13,315 nt of DNA from JBEKJU01 sp050011095 (GCA_050011095.1 JBEKJU010000071.1:1-13315), one strand, 5' to 3'; numbered from the stretch's first letter, positions 1 through 7,077 are shown. Notes: generated by a model not told the origin, from the sequence alone. A program made the numbers and translations.

Positions 1-1
1 G

Positions 2-130
2 TTACCGACTCCTTGCGTTTATCTCACTGAAAATGGAGCTGAGCTGGAGGACAACAAAGGTAGGAAAGGTACGGCCCAATTTACCGCTCTACAAACTCAC
101 ACAAAAGGCTTGACACTACCGAGTTACTAG
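2..130 (+). other. Possible 3' end of an ORF entering from the left edge, unrecognised
   Basis: One frame is open from the window edge to a TAG at 128-130 (about 42 codons), with a hydrophilic tail ending in ...GLTLPSY. I do not recognise it. An open stretch this short can occur by chance, and another frame stops at 28-30. The sequence is visibly less GC-rich than the genes to the right, which would suit either intergenic DNA or the end of an acquired gene. It is listed only because it is the sole coding candidate in the first 250 bases. Confidence 0.2.
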
Positions 131-138
131 ACAAAGAT
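110..138 (+). promoter_or_regulatory. Weak sigma70-like promoter candidate (TTGACA only)
   Basis: A perfect -35 hexamer TTGACA lies at 110-115. With a 17-base spacer the -10 position reads AAAGAT (133-138), a poor match. It could feed the hyp genes, but the extended -10 element at 224-232 is a better candidate. Confidence 0.2.
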
Positions 139-223
139 AAGCCATCCGTCCTCTTCCCCAAATCCCCGACACCCACGGCTGCCCTCTGCCCACCGGCCCG
201 CCATCGATTTGAGGCCGTTGTTG

Positions 224-232
224 TGCTATAAT
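224..232 (+). promoter_or_regulatory. Extended -10 promoter of the hyp operon
   Basis: The sequence TGCTATAAT contains a perfect -10 hexamer (227-232) preceded by TG one base upstream, the classic extended -10 arrangement. No good -35 hexamer sits at 16-18 bases (204-209 reads TCGATT), which fits extended -10 promoters. Transcription would start near 239, leaving a leader of only about 12 bases before the hypA ATG at 251. Confidence 0.5.
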
Positions 233-250
233 ACATACTCTAAGCGGCAT

Positions 251-583
251 ATGCACGAGCTGACCATTACACAGAATATTATCGACATCGCCGTCAAGGA
301 ATCACCGGATCGAAGGGTCACGGGGATCAACCTGGTCATCGGCGAGCTTTCGAGCGTCGTCGAGGACTCGATCCGGTTCTGCTTCGACGTGATCTCCCGG
401 GATACCCCAGTGGAGGGCGCCCGCCTCTCCATCACGAAGATTGCCGCCCTCCTGCGGTGCGCCTCGTGCGCGCGTGAATTCGGCCTGGAGGCGGCGGGGA
501 TTTGTCCCTCATGCGGCGGGCGGGGCGGGGAAGTGCTGGCAGGGAGGGAGTTCTATCTGGAAAGCATAGAGGTGGAGGACTAG
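251..583 (+). CDS. hypA: Hydrogenase/urease nickel incorporation protein HypA
   Basis: HypA is the nickel-binding metallochaperone that works with the GTPase HypB to deliver Ni to the large subunit of NiFe hydrogenase in the cytoplasm. The 110-residue product has the usual family length and begins Met-His-Glu-Leu, the N-terminal motif whose Met1/His2 amide region binds Ni. A zinc-ribbon is formed by C70-x2-C73-x11-C85-x2-C88. The ATG at 251 is chosen because MHE must be N-terminal; a longer frame from TTG at 209 would bury the nickel site. No strong Shine-Dalgarno is visible (a weak AAGCGG at 242-247), in keeping with a very short leader. The stop at 581-583 is three bases before the GTG of the hypB remnant, so the genes are co-transcribed. 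Confidence 0.93.
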   Translation: MHELTITQNIIDIAVKESPDRRVTGINLVIGELSSVVEDSIRFCFDVISRDTPVEGARLSITKIAALLRCASCAREFGLEAAGICPSCGGRGGEVLAGREFYLESIEVED

Positions 584-586
584 ACG

Positions 587-784
587 GTGAAGATCGACGT
601 GGCGAAAAACATTCCGGACGACAACGCGCGGATGGACGCCATGGCCTTCGTCGACTTCAGGGTGGCCCGCTTCATGGAGGGTGTGCGCGCCGTCAACGCG
701 AAAGCCCCTGTCTTTCAGGTTTCCCGCCGAACCGGAGAAGGACCGGGCGATTGGATAGCGTGGCTGAAAACGATCAGGTCCTGA
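587..784 (+). pseudogene. hypB: hypB remnant: HypB with in-frame internal deletion of the GTPase domain
   Basis: HypB is normally a GTPase of about 215-220 residues that hands nickel on with HypA. Here only 65 codons remain. The first roughly 18 residues (start VKIDVAKNI, with DNAR following) resemble the HypB N-terminus that precedes the P-loop. From about residue 20 the sequence (FVDF, then VNAKAP and SRRTGEG, then WIAWL) resembles the last 45 residues of HypB. The middle of about 150 residues is missing: the Walker A P-loop, switch regions, Cys/His metal site and NKxD guanine-specificity motif. The reading frame is kept across the junction. GTG at 587 follows hypA by 3 bases, and the TGA at 782-784 overlaps hypF. 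It may be a true deletion or an assembly collapse. As written it cannot bind GTP. A tiny unrelated ORF is unlikely because both ends match HypB and it sits between hypA and hypF. Confidence 0.75.
736..753 (+). promoter_or_regulatory. Ribosome binding site deciding the hypF TTG start
   Basis: AGAAGGA at 736-742 lies 8 bases before TTG at 751. This favours TTG 751 over the in-frame GTG at 760, whose spacing would be 17 bases. The site lies inside the hypB remnant, so hypF translation starts within its upstream neighbour. Confidence 0.5.
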
Positions 785-3039
785 AGCACATCATTGTTCA
801 CGGCGTCGTCCAGGGCGTCGGCTTCCGTCCGTTCATTTACCGGCTGGCCAAAGAGCACGGCCTCAAGGGCTGGGTCATCAATACAAGCAGCGCCGTCGAG
901 ATAGAGGTCGAGGGCAAGGATGCCGAGATCGACGCGTTCCTCGAACGGATACGTCGCGACGCGCCACCGAGGGCGCGCATAGAGGACGTGCGGGCGGCCG
1001 CCGGGCCGCGCGCCGGCTATGAGACATTTGCGATACGGGAGAGCCGGAGCGATGCGGGCTACCAGCTCATCTCGCCCGATATCGCGACGTGCCGCGACTG
1101 CGTGAGGGAGCTTTTCGACCCCCATGACAGGAGGTATCGCTACCCCTTCACCAACTGCACGAATTGCGGCCCGCGCTTCACGATCATCAAGGATATCCCC
1201 TACGACAGGCCGAACACGACCATGGCCCCCTTCCGTATGTGCCCTTCCTGCCTGAAGGAATACGAGGACCCCCTCGACCGCCGCTTCCACGCGCAGCCGA
1301 ACGCCTGTCCGGTGTGCGGGCCGAGGGTATGGCTGGAGGACGTCCACGGGACGCTACCGGAGGGGGATGACCCCCTTCGGGAAACGGCGCGTCTTCTCGC
1401 GGGCGGCGCCATTGTCGCGCTCAAGGGCCTGGGCGGTTTTCAACTCGCCTGCGACGCCGCGGACAGCGATGCCGTCGCCCGCCTGAGGGCGAGGAAGAGA
1501 AGGCCCGACAAGCCCTTTGCGGTGATGATGCGGGATATCGAGGACGTGCGGCGACACTGCGTCGCCGACGACGACGAGGTACGCCTCCTGTGCGCCCCCG
1601 AGGCGCCTATCGTGCTGCTCCGGTGGAGGGAGAACTCTTCCATGCCACCCCTTCTGGCCCCCGGAAACCAATACATGGGCGTGATGCTGCCCTATACGCC
1701 GATCCACCATGTCCTGCTTCGCGATTTCGGAAAGCCCCTGGTCATGACGAGCGGCAACCTGTCGGAAGAGCCGATCGCAAAGGATAACGACGAGGCGAGG
1801 CGCCGCCTCGGTAGCCTTGCCGATTACTTCCTCTTCCACGACAGGGACATCCATTCGCGATACGACGATAGCGTCTACCGCGTTCGCGACGGGGCAGTGG
1901 AACCTATCAGGAGGGCGAGAAGCTATGCCCCCTATCCGGTGAAGCTCCCCTTTTCGACAAGGCCCATTCTGGCCGTGGGGGCTGAGGAAAAAAACACCTT
2001 CTGCCTGACGCGCGACGAGTTCGCCTTTCTCAGCCAGCACATCGGCGACCTCGAAAACCTCGACACCCTCGATCACTTCAGGGACACCATCGAGCTATAC
2101 AAGCGGCTTTTCCGCATTATCCCCGAGGTGTGCGCCCACGACCTCCATCCCGACTACCTCTCGACCCGCTATGCGAGGCAGTGTGAAGGAGCGCTCCCGC
2201 TCGTGGGCGTGCAGCACCACCATGCCCACGTCGCCTCCTGCATGGCCGAACACGGCCTGGCCGGCCCGGTCATCGGCGTCGCCTTCGACGGGTCGGGCTT
2301 CGGTCCCGACGGCACGGTCTGGGGAGGTGAATTCCTGATCGCCCGATACGGCGGCTTCGAGAGGGTCGCCCACCTGGAAAAGATGCCCCTTCCCGGCGGG
2401 GCGATCTCCATCAGGAAACCCTATCGGCTCGCCTTCGCCTACCTGAGCGCCCTCGGGGGAGCAATCCCCGATCTGCCCTCCCTTCTCGCCATACCGGATG
2501 AGGAACGGGCGATCATCGAGGCCCAGATCGCCCGGGGGATCAATACCCCCCTGACCTCTTCCTGCGGCCGTCTCTTCGATGCCGTGGCCGCCCTCCTCGA
2601 CCTCCGAAGGACGATTACGTTCGAGGGGCAGGCGGCGATCGACTTAGAGATGATCGCACGGGAGACGGGCCCTGATGCGGTCTATCCCTTCTCGATAGAG
2701 ACTGCGGATGGCAGGTTTCAGATCAGGCTCGGGGACCTCCTGCGCGCGGTGGCCGCCGATGCGGCACGCGGGCGGGGCGCACCGGAGATCGCCCACAGGT
2801 TCCACCGGACCGTGGCCCGGATGATACGGGACGTCGTCGTTCTCCTTTCGCGGGAGACGGGGATCGGCACGGTCGTCCTGAGCGGCGGATGCTTCCAGAA
2901 CAGGCTCCTTCTGGGGCTCACCCTCCCCCTTATCGCGGCATCAGGCCTGCGCTGCGTGACGCACCGGCAGGTGCCCTGCAACGACGGCGGCATTGCCCTC
3001 GGCCAGGCAGCAATCGCGCACGCAATCGTCACGGGCTGA
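751..3039 (+). CDS. hypF: Carbamoyltransferase HypF
   Basis: HypF makes the thiocarbamate on HypE from carbamoyl phosphate and ATP, the first step to the CN ligands of the NiFe hydrogenase active site. With TTG at 751 the protein has 762 residues, close to the usual 750. All modules are present in order: acylphosphatase-like domain with VQGVGFRPF (residues 20-28); two zinc fingers with eight cysteines at 114/117, 136/139, 164/167 and 186/189 (C-x2-C-x18-C-x2-C-x24-C-x2-C-x18-C-x2-C); a YrdC/Sua5-like domain at about 205-385 with KRRPDKPFAVM; and a Kae1-like carbamoyltransferase domain with HHHAH (489-493), SGGCFQN (711-717) and NDGG (744-747). No frameshift or missing key residue is seen. It overlaps the hypB remnant by 34 bases. 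The open frame extends back to 502, but that extension is a shadow of hypA/hypB. Confidence 0.95.
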   Translation: MDSVAENDQVLKHIIVHGVVQGVGFRPFIYRLAKEHGLKGWVINTSSAVEIEVEGKDAEIDAFLERIRRDAPPRARIEDVRAAAGPRAGYETFAIRESRSDAGYQLISPDIATCRDCVRELFDPHDRRYRYPFTNCTNCGPRFTIIKDIPYDRPNTTMAPFRMCPSCLKEYEDPLDRRFHAQPNACPVCGPRVWLEDVHGTLPEGDDPLRETARLLAGGAIVALKGLGGFQLACDAADSDAVARLRARKRRPDKPFAVMMRDIEDVRRHCVADDDEVRLLCAPEAPIVLLRWRENSSMPPLLAPGNQYMGVMLPYTPIHHVLLRDFGKPLVMTSGNLSEEPIAKDNDEARRRLGSLADYFLFHDRDIHSRYDDSVYRVRDGAVEPIRRARSYAPYPVKLPFSTRPILAVGAEEKNTFCLTRDEFAFLSQHIGDLENLDTLDHFRDTIELYKRLFRIIPEVCAHDLHPDYLSTRYARQCEGALPLVGVQHHHAHVASCMAEHGLAGPVIGVAFDGSGFGPDGTVWGGEFLIARYGGFERVAHLEKMPLPGGAISIRKPYRLAFAYLSALGGAIPDLPSLLAIPDEERAIIEAQIARGINTPLTSSCGRLFDAVAALLDLRRTITFEGQAAIDLEMIARETGPDAVYPFSIETADGRFQIRLGDLLRAVAADAARGRGAPEIAHRFHRTVARMIRDVVVLLSRETGIGTVVLSGGCFQNRLLLGLTLPLIAASGLRCVTHRQVPCNDGGIALGQAAIAHAIVTG

Positions 3040-3049
3040 AAATAGCCGT
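3031..3049. terminator. Weak hairpin between convergent hypF and phosphatase genes
   Basis: ACGG(G)CT pairs with AGCCGT around a short loop, spanning the hypF stop codon. There is no clean T-run (TTTT only at 3061-3064), so an intrinsic terminator is doubtful. The gap between the two stop codons is only 23 bases. Confidence 0.2.
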
Positions 3050-3062
3050 CCCCGGCAAAGTT

Positions 3063-3662
3063 TTAAGGCCTTTTGGCCAGCAGTCTTTCGAGGATGCGCG
3101 GATAGGCCAGGACGAGCATTTCCTCGGTCTCCGCCAGTGTCCTTGCGATGTACTCGGGATTTTCCTCGACGTAGTCCCAATAGTTTTCATCGTGGGTGTT
3201 AGCCCGCGGGACGGCGTGGAGGTCTTCGGTAAACAGATATTTATCCCATGCGGCCACCTCCCTGATGGAGGCGATCTTTCGGGCGGCTTCCGGGTAGACC
3301 ATTGATAGCTCCGCCTTCTGGATGGGAAGGGCGGTGACGATGAGGTCGGCCCCGTCGACCATTAAAGGGGTCAACTCCCTCGTCTTCCAGTCGGGTGGGA
3401 CCTCGATGCCCCTCTCGCGCAGGCCCGCGCGGGTCGTCCCGGCGATGGGTCTTCCGAAAAACGGCTCGGGGAAAGGGACATGCCACCGGGCCAGCGCAAC
3501 CTTGAATTCCTGCGGCACGAATCCGGCCGACGTGACGTCCACCACGCCCGCGAGGTCCTTGTCCCTCTCGCGTATCATCTTCGAAAAGACGAATTGGGAG
3601 AAGGGGCTCCGGTTCCGGTTGCCTACACAGACGAAGATCAGTCGAAATTGCGTGGTTTTCAA
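3063..3662 (-). CDS. Low-molecular-weight protein tyrosine phosphatase family protein
   Basis: The N-terminus holds the LMW-PTP phosphate-binding loop: FVCVGNRNRS, with nucleophile Cys12, a CX5R spacing to Arg18 and Ser19. Family members dephosphorylate phosphotyrosine or phosphoarginine, or reduce arsenate, in the cytoplasm. At 199 residues it is longer than the usual 140-160. A segment rich in Pro and Phe (about residues 50-70) follows the P-loop region, and the typical DP-x-F/Y acid loop near the C-terminus is not obvious, so the general acid is unclear (Asp within THDENY is a candidate). The start is TTG at 3662; no ATG lies before the P-loop in this frame, and AAGGG about 9 bases upstream can act as ribosome binding site. 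It is monocistronic, convergent with hypF and divergent from serA. The substrate is unknown. Confidence 0.8.
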   Translation of the reverse strand: MKTTQFRLIFVCVGNRNRSPFSQFVFSKMIRERDKDLAGVVDVTSAGFVPQEFKVALARWHVPFPEPFFGRPIAGTTRAGLRERGIEVPPDWKTRELTPLMVDGADLIVTALPIQKAELSMVYPEAARKIASIREVAAWDKYLFTEDLHAVPRANTHDENYWDYVEENPEYIARTLAETEEMLVLAYPRILERLLAKRP

Positions 3663-3724
3663 GGAAGATCACCCTTTTTTCGCGCCGCTCTCATGGCCGG
3701 AGCACGCGGGCACTTGTCTCTCTG

Positions 3725-3753
3725 ATGATACGTCCGCCGGCCGTCTCTGTCAA
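3725..3753 (-). promoter_or_regulatory. Near-consensus sigma70 promoter of the phosphatase gene
   Basis: Read on the minus strand there is TTGACA (3753-3748), a spacer of exactly 17 bases, then TATCAT (3730-3725). That is 6/6 and 5/6 to consensus. Transcription would start near 3718, giving a leader of about 55 bases to the TTG at 3662. It is the best promoter match in the window. Confidence 0.65.
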
Positions 3754-3809
3754 CGAAAATCGGATCTCCCGGCCGTGAGGCTACTGAGTTCCCTTATCTG
3801 TATACAACC

Positions 3810-3838
3810 TTGATTTCTCATCTGGACAATGTTATCTT
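3810..3838 (+). promoter_or_regulatory. Candidate sigma70 promoter of serA
   Basis: TTGATT (3810-3815) and TATCTT (3833-3838) are separated by 17 bases, each 4/6 to consensus, and lie in the AT-richer part of the divergent gap. Transcription would start about 25 bases before the serA ATG at 3870. Confidence 0.35.
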
Positions 3839-3869
3839 TCATTAGCAAATACGTCACGGACGGGGCTAT

Positions 3870-5525
3870 ATGACACGGTTCAGGGTACTGGTAACGGACA
3901 CGATCTCGGAAGGGGGCATGAAGAAGCTCACCAGGGACGGCACGGTGGATGTCGATATCAAAGCGGGGATCACGAACGACGAACTGATGAAGATCATAGG
4001 CGACTATGATGCGATAATCACCCGAAGCGGCACCTCTATTACGGCGTCTCTTTTGGAGAATCCCGGCAGGCTGAAGGTAATCGGCCGGGCAGGGGTGGGT
4101 TTGGACAACATCGATATAGAGGCGGCGAGCAAGAAGGGCGTCATCGTGATGAACGCCCCCACGGGCAATACCCTTGCCGCAACCGAGTTGACCATGGGCA
4201 TCATGCTTGCGGCGGCCCGGAAGATCCCCCTGGCCCACTATTCGCTGAAGGCGGGTAAGTGGGACCGGAAGAAGTTCATGGGGGTCGAGCTGTACCACAA
4301 GACCCTCGCGGTCATCGGGCTGGGGCGCATAGGCACGAACGTCGCCATACGGTCGAAGAGCTTCGGCATGCGGGTGATCGCCTATGACCCTTACATCAAG
4401 AAGAGCAAGGCGGATTCGGTGGGTGTGCTCCTTTACGACGATTTGGACAAGGTGCTGAGGGAGGCGGACATCATCACCTTCCACACGCCCCTCACGCCCG
4501 CCACCAGGAACATGATCACGAAAAAGGAGATCGCCCTGATGAAAGAGGGCGTTATCCTCGTGAACTGCGCGAGGGGAGGCATCGTGAACGAGGGCGACCT
4601 CTACGATGCGCTGAAAGCGGGTAAGGTCTTTGCGGCAGGCGTCGATGTGTTCGAGAAGGAGCCTGCGGGAAGTAACAGGCTGCTAGAACTGGAGAACGTT
4701 TTTGCGACACCCCACATAGGGGCCAACACGAGGGAAGGGCAGAACGCGGTTGCCCTTATCATTGCCGAACAGGTCTACAACGTCCTCCACGGCAAGCCCT
4801 ACCATAACGCCGTCAACATACCCTTCCTGAAGTCTCAGCTCCCCCCTGCGATGCAGCTCTACTTCGATCTCGCGGAAAAAATGGGGAAGCTCTCGGCACA
4901 GCTCTCGAAGGGAAGGACCTCGGAGTTCAGGCTCATCATGGTGGGGAAGACCTTCGACGAGGACCTGTGCGAGCGGAAGTTCGACGTGCCCTTCAGCTAT
5001 CAGCCGTTCACGATAGCCGCCCTCAAGGGCTTTCTCGAAGTCTCCTGCCGCGAGACGGTCACCTTCATCAATGCCCCGTACCTCGCGACGGACAGGAACA
5101 TAGTCGTCCAGGAATCGAAGACGGAGCAGTTTGACAAATTCAACGACCTCATAGTCATTCAGGTGAAAACCGACACGAAGGAGACATCGATCGCGGGAAC
5201 GGTATTTGCGGACGGTGTCGGCAGGATCGTGCTATATGACACGTTCCGGCTCGATATCGTGCCCGAGGGCACCTTTCTTCATTTCAAGATAGTGGACCGA
5301 CCGGGAATCATCGGAAAAGTGGCGACCATCATTGGCGACAACGACATAAATATCGCGGGATTCGGGCTCTCCAGGGACAGGGGCATTGTGGGGTCGGCCC
5401 CGGCGAAAAAGAAGATTGCCGACGAGATCGCCTTCGTCTCCGTTGACAGCCCTATCGGCGACGAGGTGCTCGCCCGGATACGGGCTATTGACGGGATGAT
5501 CGAGGCGAGCGTCATACAGCTGTAA
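3870..5525 (+). CDS. serA: D-3-phosphoglycerate dehydrogenase SerA (long form with ACT domain)
   Basis: SerA oxidises 3-phosphoglycerate to 3-phosphohydroxypyruvate with NAD, the committed step of serine synthesis. The 551-residue product is the long form. It has the catalytic domain (about 1-315), an intervening ASB-type domain (about 320-455) and a C-terminal ACT domain (about 468-551) for serine feedback. The NAD-binding motif GLGRIG spans 150-155. The catalytic triad is Arg235 (NCARGG), Glu264 (DVFEKEP) and His282 (TPHIGANT), with the 29 and 18 residue spacings of long-form enzymes. The ACT domain carries a Lys/Ala-rich insertion (APAKKK) in the loop after GLSRDRG, slightly longer than usual. 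ATG 3870 fits the family N-terminus; the ribosome binding site is weak. hisS follows after 99 bases on the same strand. Confidence 0.95.
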   Translation: MTRFRVLVTDTISEGGMKKLTRDGTVDVDIKAGITNDELMKIIGDYDAIITRSGTSITASLLENPGRLKVIGRAGVGLDNIDIEAASKKGVIVMNAPTGNTLAATELTMGIMLAAARKIPLAHYSLKAGKWDRKKFMGVELYHKTLAVIGLGRIGTNVAIRSKSFGMRVIAYDPYIKKSKADSVGVLLYDDLDKVLREADIITFHTPLTPATRNMITKKEIALMKEGVILVNCARGGIVNEGDLYDALKAGKVFAAGVDVFEKEPAGSNRLLELENVFATPHIGANTREGQNAVALIIAEQVYNVLHGKPYHNAVNIPFLKSQLPPAMQLYFDLAEKMGKLSAQLSKGRTSEFRLIMVGKTFDEDLCERKFDVPFSYQPFTIAALKGFLEVSCRETVTFINAPYLATDRNIVVQESKTEQFDKFNDLIVIQVKTDTKETSIAGTVFADGVGRIVLYDTFRLDIVPEGTFLHFKIVDRPGIIGKVATIIGDNDINIAGFGLSRDRGIVGSAPAKKKIADEIAFVSVDSPIGDEVLARIRAIDGMIEASVIQL

Positions 5526-5550
5526 ATCGGTTTTCGGACAATCGGGATAA

Positions 5551-5595
5551 ACGGGCGGGACAGAATCCTCCCGGAGTGGGAATCGCATCGCCCGT
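5551..5595 (+). other. Inverted repeat in the serA-hisS gap
   Basis: ACGGGCG (5551-5557) and CGCCCGT (5589-5595) form a perfect 7-bp stem around a 31-base loop that contains a smaller GGGA/TCCC pairing. It lies just before the hisS start region. It has no T-run and no T-box core, so it is neither a clear terminator nor a recognisable riboswitch. Confidence 0.3.
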
Positions 5596-5624
5596 CCACG
5601 ATGCGGGAGGATAGACGGATATAT

Positions 5625-6875
5625 ATGGAACACATCAAGGCCCTCAGGGGATTCAGGGACATATACGCCGAAGAGATCGAACGGTTCACTCTCATTGAGA
5701 GCGCGTCCCGCACGTATCTTCAGCTCCTCGGTTACAGGGAGATGGAGATACCCATTCTGGAGAAGACCGAGCTTTTCAAGAGGAGCATAGGCGACACGAC
5801 CGATATCGTCGAAAAGGAGATGTTTACCTTCGCGGACAGAAGCGGCGATTCGGTCACGCTCAGGCCCGAGGCGACCGCGGGGTTGGTGCGGGCATACCTC
5901 CAGACCTCCTTGTACGCGAAGGAGCGGACGAGCAGACTCTTCACCACCGGGCCCATGTTCCGCCACGAGAGGCCGCAGAAGGGCAGATTCAGGCAGTTCT
6001 ACCAGATGGACGTGGAGGTCTTCGGCATCGTTGGGCCGATGGCCGACGCCGAGCTTATCTGGATGATTTTCCTCATTCTGGGCGACCTTCGCGTCACGAA
6101 CTACACGATTGAGATTAATAGCGTAGGATGCGCACAGTGCAGGGATGAATTCAGGAAGGTCCTCGTTGCCTTCCTCGAATCGAGGAAAGAGGCGCTTTGT
6201 GAGGACTGCGCGGGCAGGCTCGACAGGAACCCCTTGAGGATATTCGACTGCAAGAACGATCAATGCGCCGGGGTGATCCGCGAGGCCCCGGTCCTCTTCG
6301 ATTACCTCTGTGACGCGTGCAGGGACCATTTCGATCGCTGCCTCGCGCACCTGGGCAGCCTTGGCGTGCCCTTCGTCGTGAACAAGCGTCTCGTCCGGGG
6401 CCTTGACTACTATACGAGGACGGTCTTCGAGGTCACGTCGTCAAACCTGGGCGCGCAGAATACCTTTGCGGCCGGCGGGAGGTACGACAACCTCGTCGGG
6501 CAGATGGGGGGACCGTCCGTGGCCGGCTGCGGCTTCGCCATCGGCATGGAACGGCTCGCCCTGCTGATCGATAAGCTGCCCGCCGGGCAGACGCCGCTCT
6601 ACTTCCTCGCTGCGGTGGGAGAGCGGGCCGCGGAATGGGTGATTCCGCTCCTTCGCGCGTTCGTGTTGTCCCACATGCCGCTCGCCTATGCAGAGCCGTC
6701 CAGGTCCCTCAAGTCCCAGATGAAATACGGCAACAGCCTCGGTGCGGACTACGTGCTTATTTTGGCGGACGAGGAGGTATCGAGGGGGGTCATCCTCGTG
6801 CGCGACATGAAAGACGGCACCCAGAGGGAGTTGCCCCTCGACGCGGCGGCGCTGCCCGGTCTCGTCAGAGGGTAA
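5625..6875 (+). CDS. hisS: Histidyl-tRNA synthetase
   Basis: HisS charges tRNA-His with histidine. The 416-residue length is typical for the bacterial class II enzyme. Visible motifs are LRPEATAGLVRAY, class II motif 2 (GPMFRHERPQKGRFRQF from about residue 109, with Arg113), the histidine-specific LVRGLDYYTRTVFE (256-269, with catalytic-type Arg258), the glycine-rich AAGGRYDNLV (from about 282) and motif 3 GFAIGMERL. A C-terminal anticodon-binding domain follows. ATG 5625 (MEHIKALRGFRDIY) matches the family start; GGGAGG at 5605-5610 is 14 bases upstream, farther than ideal. An in-frame ATG at 5601 would add eight residues but has no ribosome binding site. The gene is probably co-transcribed with serA. 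Confidence 0.95.
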   Translation: MEHIKALRGFRDIYAEEIERFTLIESASRTYLQLLGYREMEIPILEKTELFKRSIGDTTDIVEKEMFTFADRSGDSVTLRPEATAGLVRAYLQTSLYAKERTSRLFTTGPMFRHERPQKGRFRQFYQMDVEVFGIVGPMADAELIWMIFLILGDLRVTNYTIEINSVGCAQCRDEFRKVLVAFLESRKEALCEDCAGRLDRNPLRIFDCKNDQCAGVIREAPVLFDYLCDACRDHFDRCLAHLGSLGVPFVVNKRLVRGLDYYTRTVFEVTSSNLGAQNTFAAGGRYDNLVGQMGGPSVAGCGFAIGMERLALLIDKLPAGQTPLYFLAAVGERAAEWVIPLLRAFVLSHMPLAYAEPSRSLKSQMKYGNSLGADYVLILADEEVSRGVILVRDMKDGTQRELPLDAAALPGLVRG

Positions 6876-6952
6876 TACCGGTTCGCAAAATCAAAGAGGT
6901 ATGGATGATGCCGGTCCGTCGGCTGACGCCGGGGGCCCGGACGCGCCGCGTG

Positions 6953-6982
6953 GCTCGCTTTCCGCGTAGGAAGCGGTGCGAG
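6953..6982 (+). other. Imperfect hairpin downstream of hisS
   Basis: CTCGC (6954-6958) can pair with GCGAG (6978-6982), enclosing TTTCC and GGAA around a GCGTA loop, with a bulge on the right arm. No T-run follows, so a rho-independent terminator is doubtful. It could be the 3' structure of the serA-hisS message. Confidence 0.25.
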
Positions 6983-7035
6983 AGTCGCGTAATAGCTATA
7001 TTATGATACTATATGGAAGAGCCGGGACCGATTGG

Positions 7036-7060
7036 TAGCGGTGAGGGTTGACAACCGCTA
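7036..7060 (+). promoter_or_regulatory. Overlapping inverted repeats upstream of the MBL gene
   Basis: TAGCGGT (7036-7042) and ACCGCTA (7054-7060) form a perfect 7-bp stem. A competing short palindrome, GGTTGACAACC (7046-7056), overlaps the right arm. They lie 7-31 bases upstream of the AAGGAG ribosome binding site. This could be an operator or a leader hairpin; nothing in the sequence decides between them. Confidence 0.3.
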
Positions 7061-7066
7061 TCGCGC

Positions 7067-7072
7067 AAGGAG
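7067..7072 (+). promoter_or_regulatory. Ribosome binding site fixing the MBL gene start
   Basis: AAGGAG at 7067-7072 lies 5 bases before ATG 7078. It supports that ATG over an in-frame TTG at 7048 that would add ten non-homologous residues. Confidence 0.6.
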
Positions 7073-7077
7073 ACGCA

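Noticed and set aside
502..750. N-terminal extension of the hypF frame
   Set aside because: It overlaps hypA and hypB in another frame, has Arg/Gly-rich shadow composition and no homology to HypF, and a ribosome binding site points to TTG 751.
1354..2076. Minus-strand open frame of 240 codons opposite hypF
   Set aside because: It lies wholly inside hypF, with no recognisable motif.
5526..5624. T-box or histidine attenuator before hisS
   Set aside because: No T-box core, specifier loop or run of His codons is visible.
5232..6350. Minus-strand open frame of 372 codons opposite serA/hisS
   Set aside because: It spans two well-supported genes on the other strand and shows no domain; a GC-rich shadow.
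7018..7070. tRNA-like stretch (ATTGGTAGCGG resembles a D-loop)
   Set aside because: No acceptor stem, anticodon arm or T-loop (GTTCRA) can be fitted at the right spacing.
7048..7077. Earlier TTG start for the MBL gene
   Set aside because: The AAGGAG ribosome binding site lies inside that extension, 5 bases before ATG 7078.
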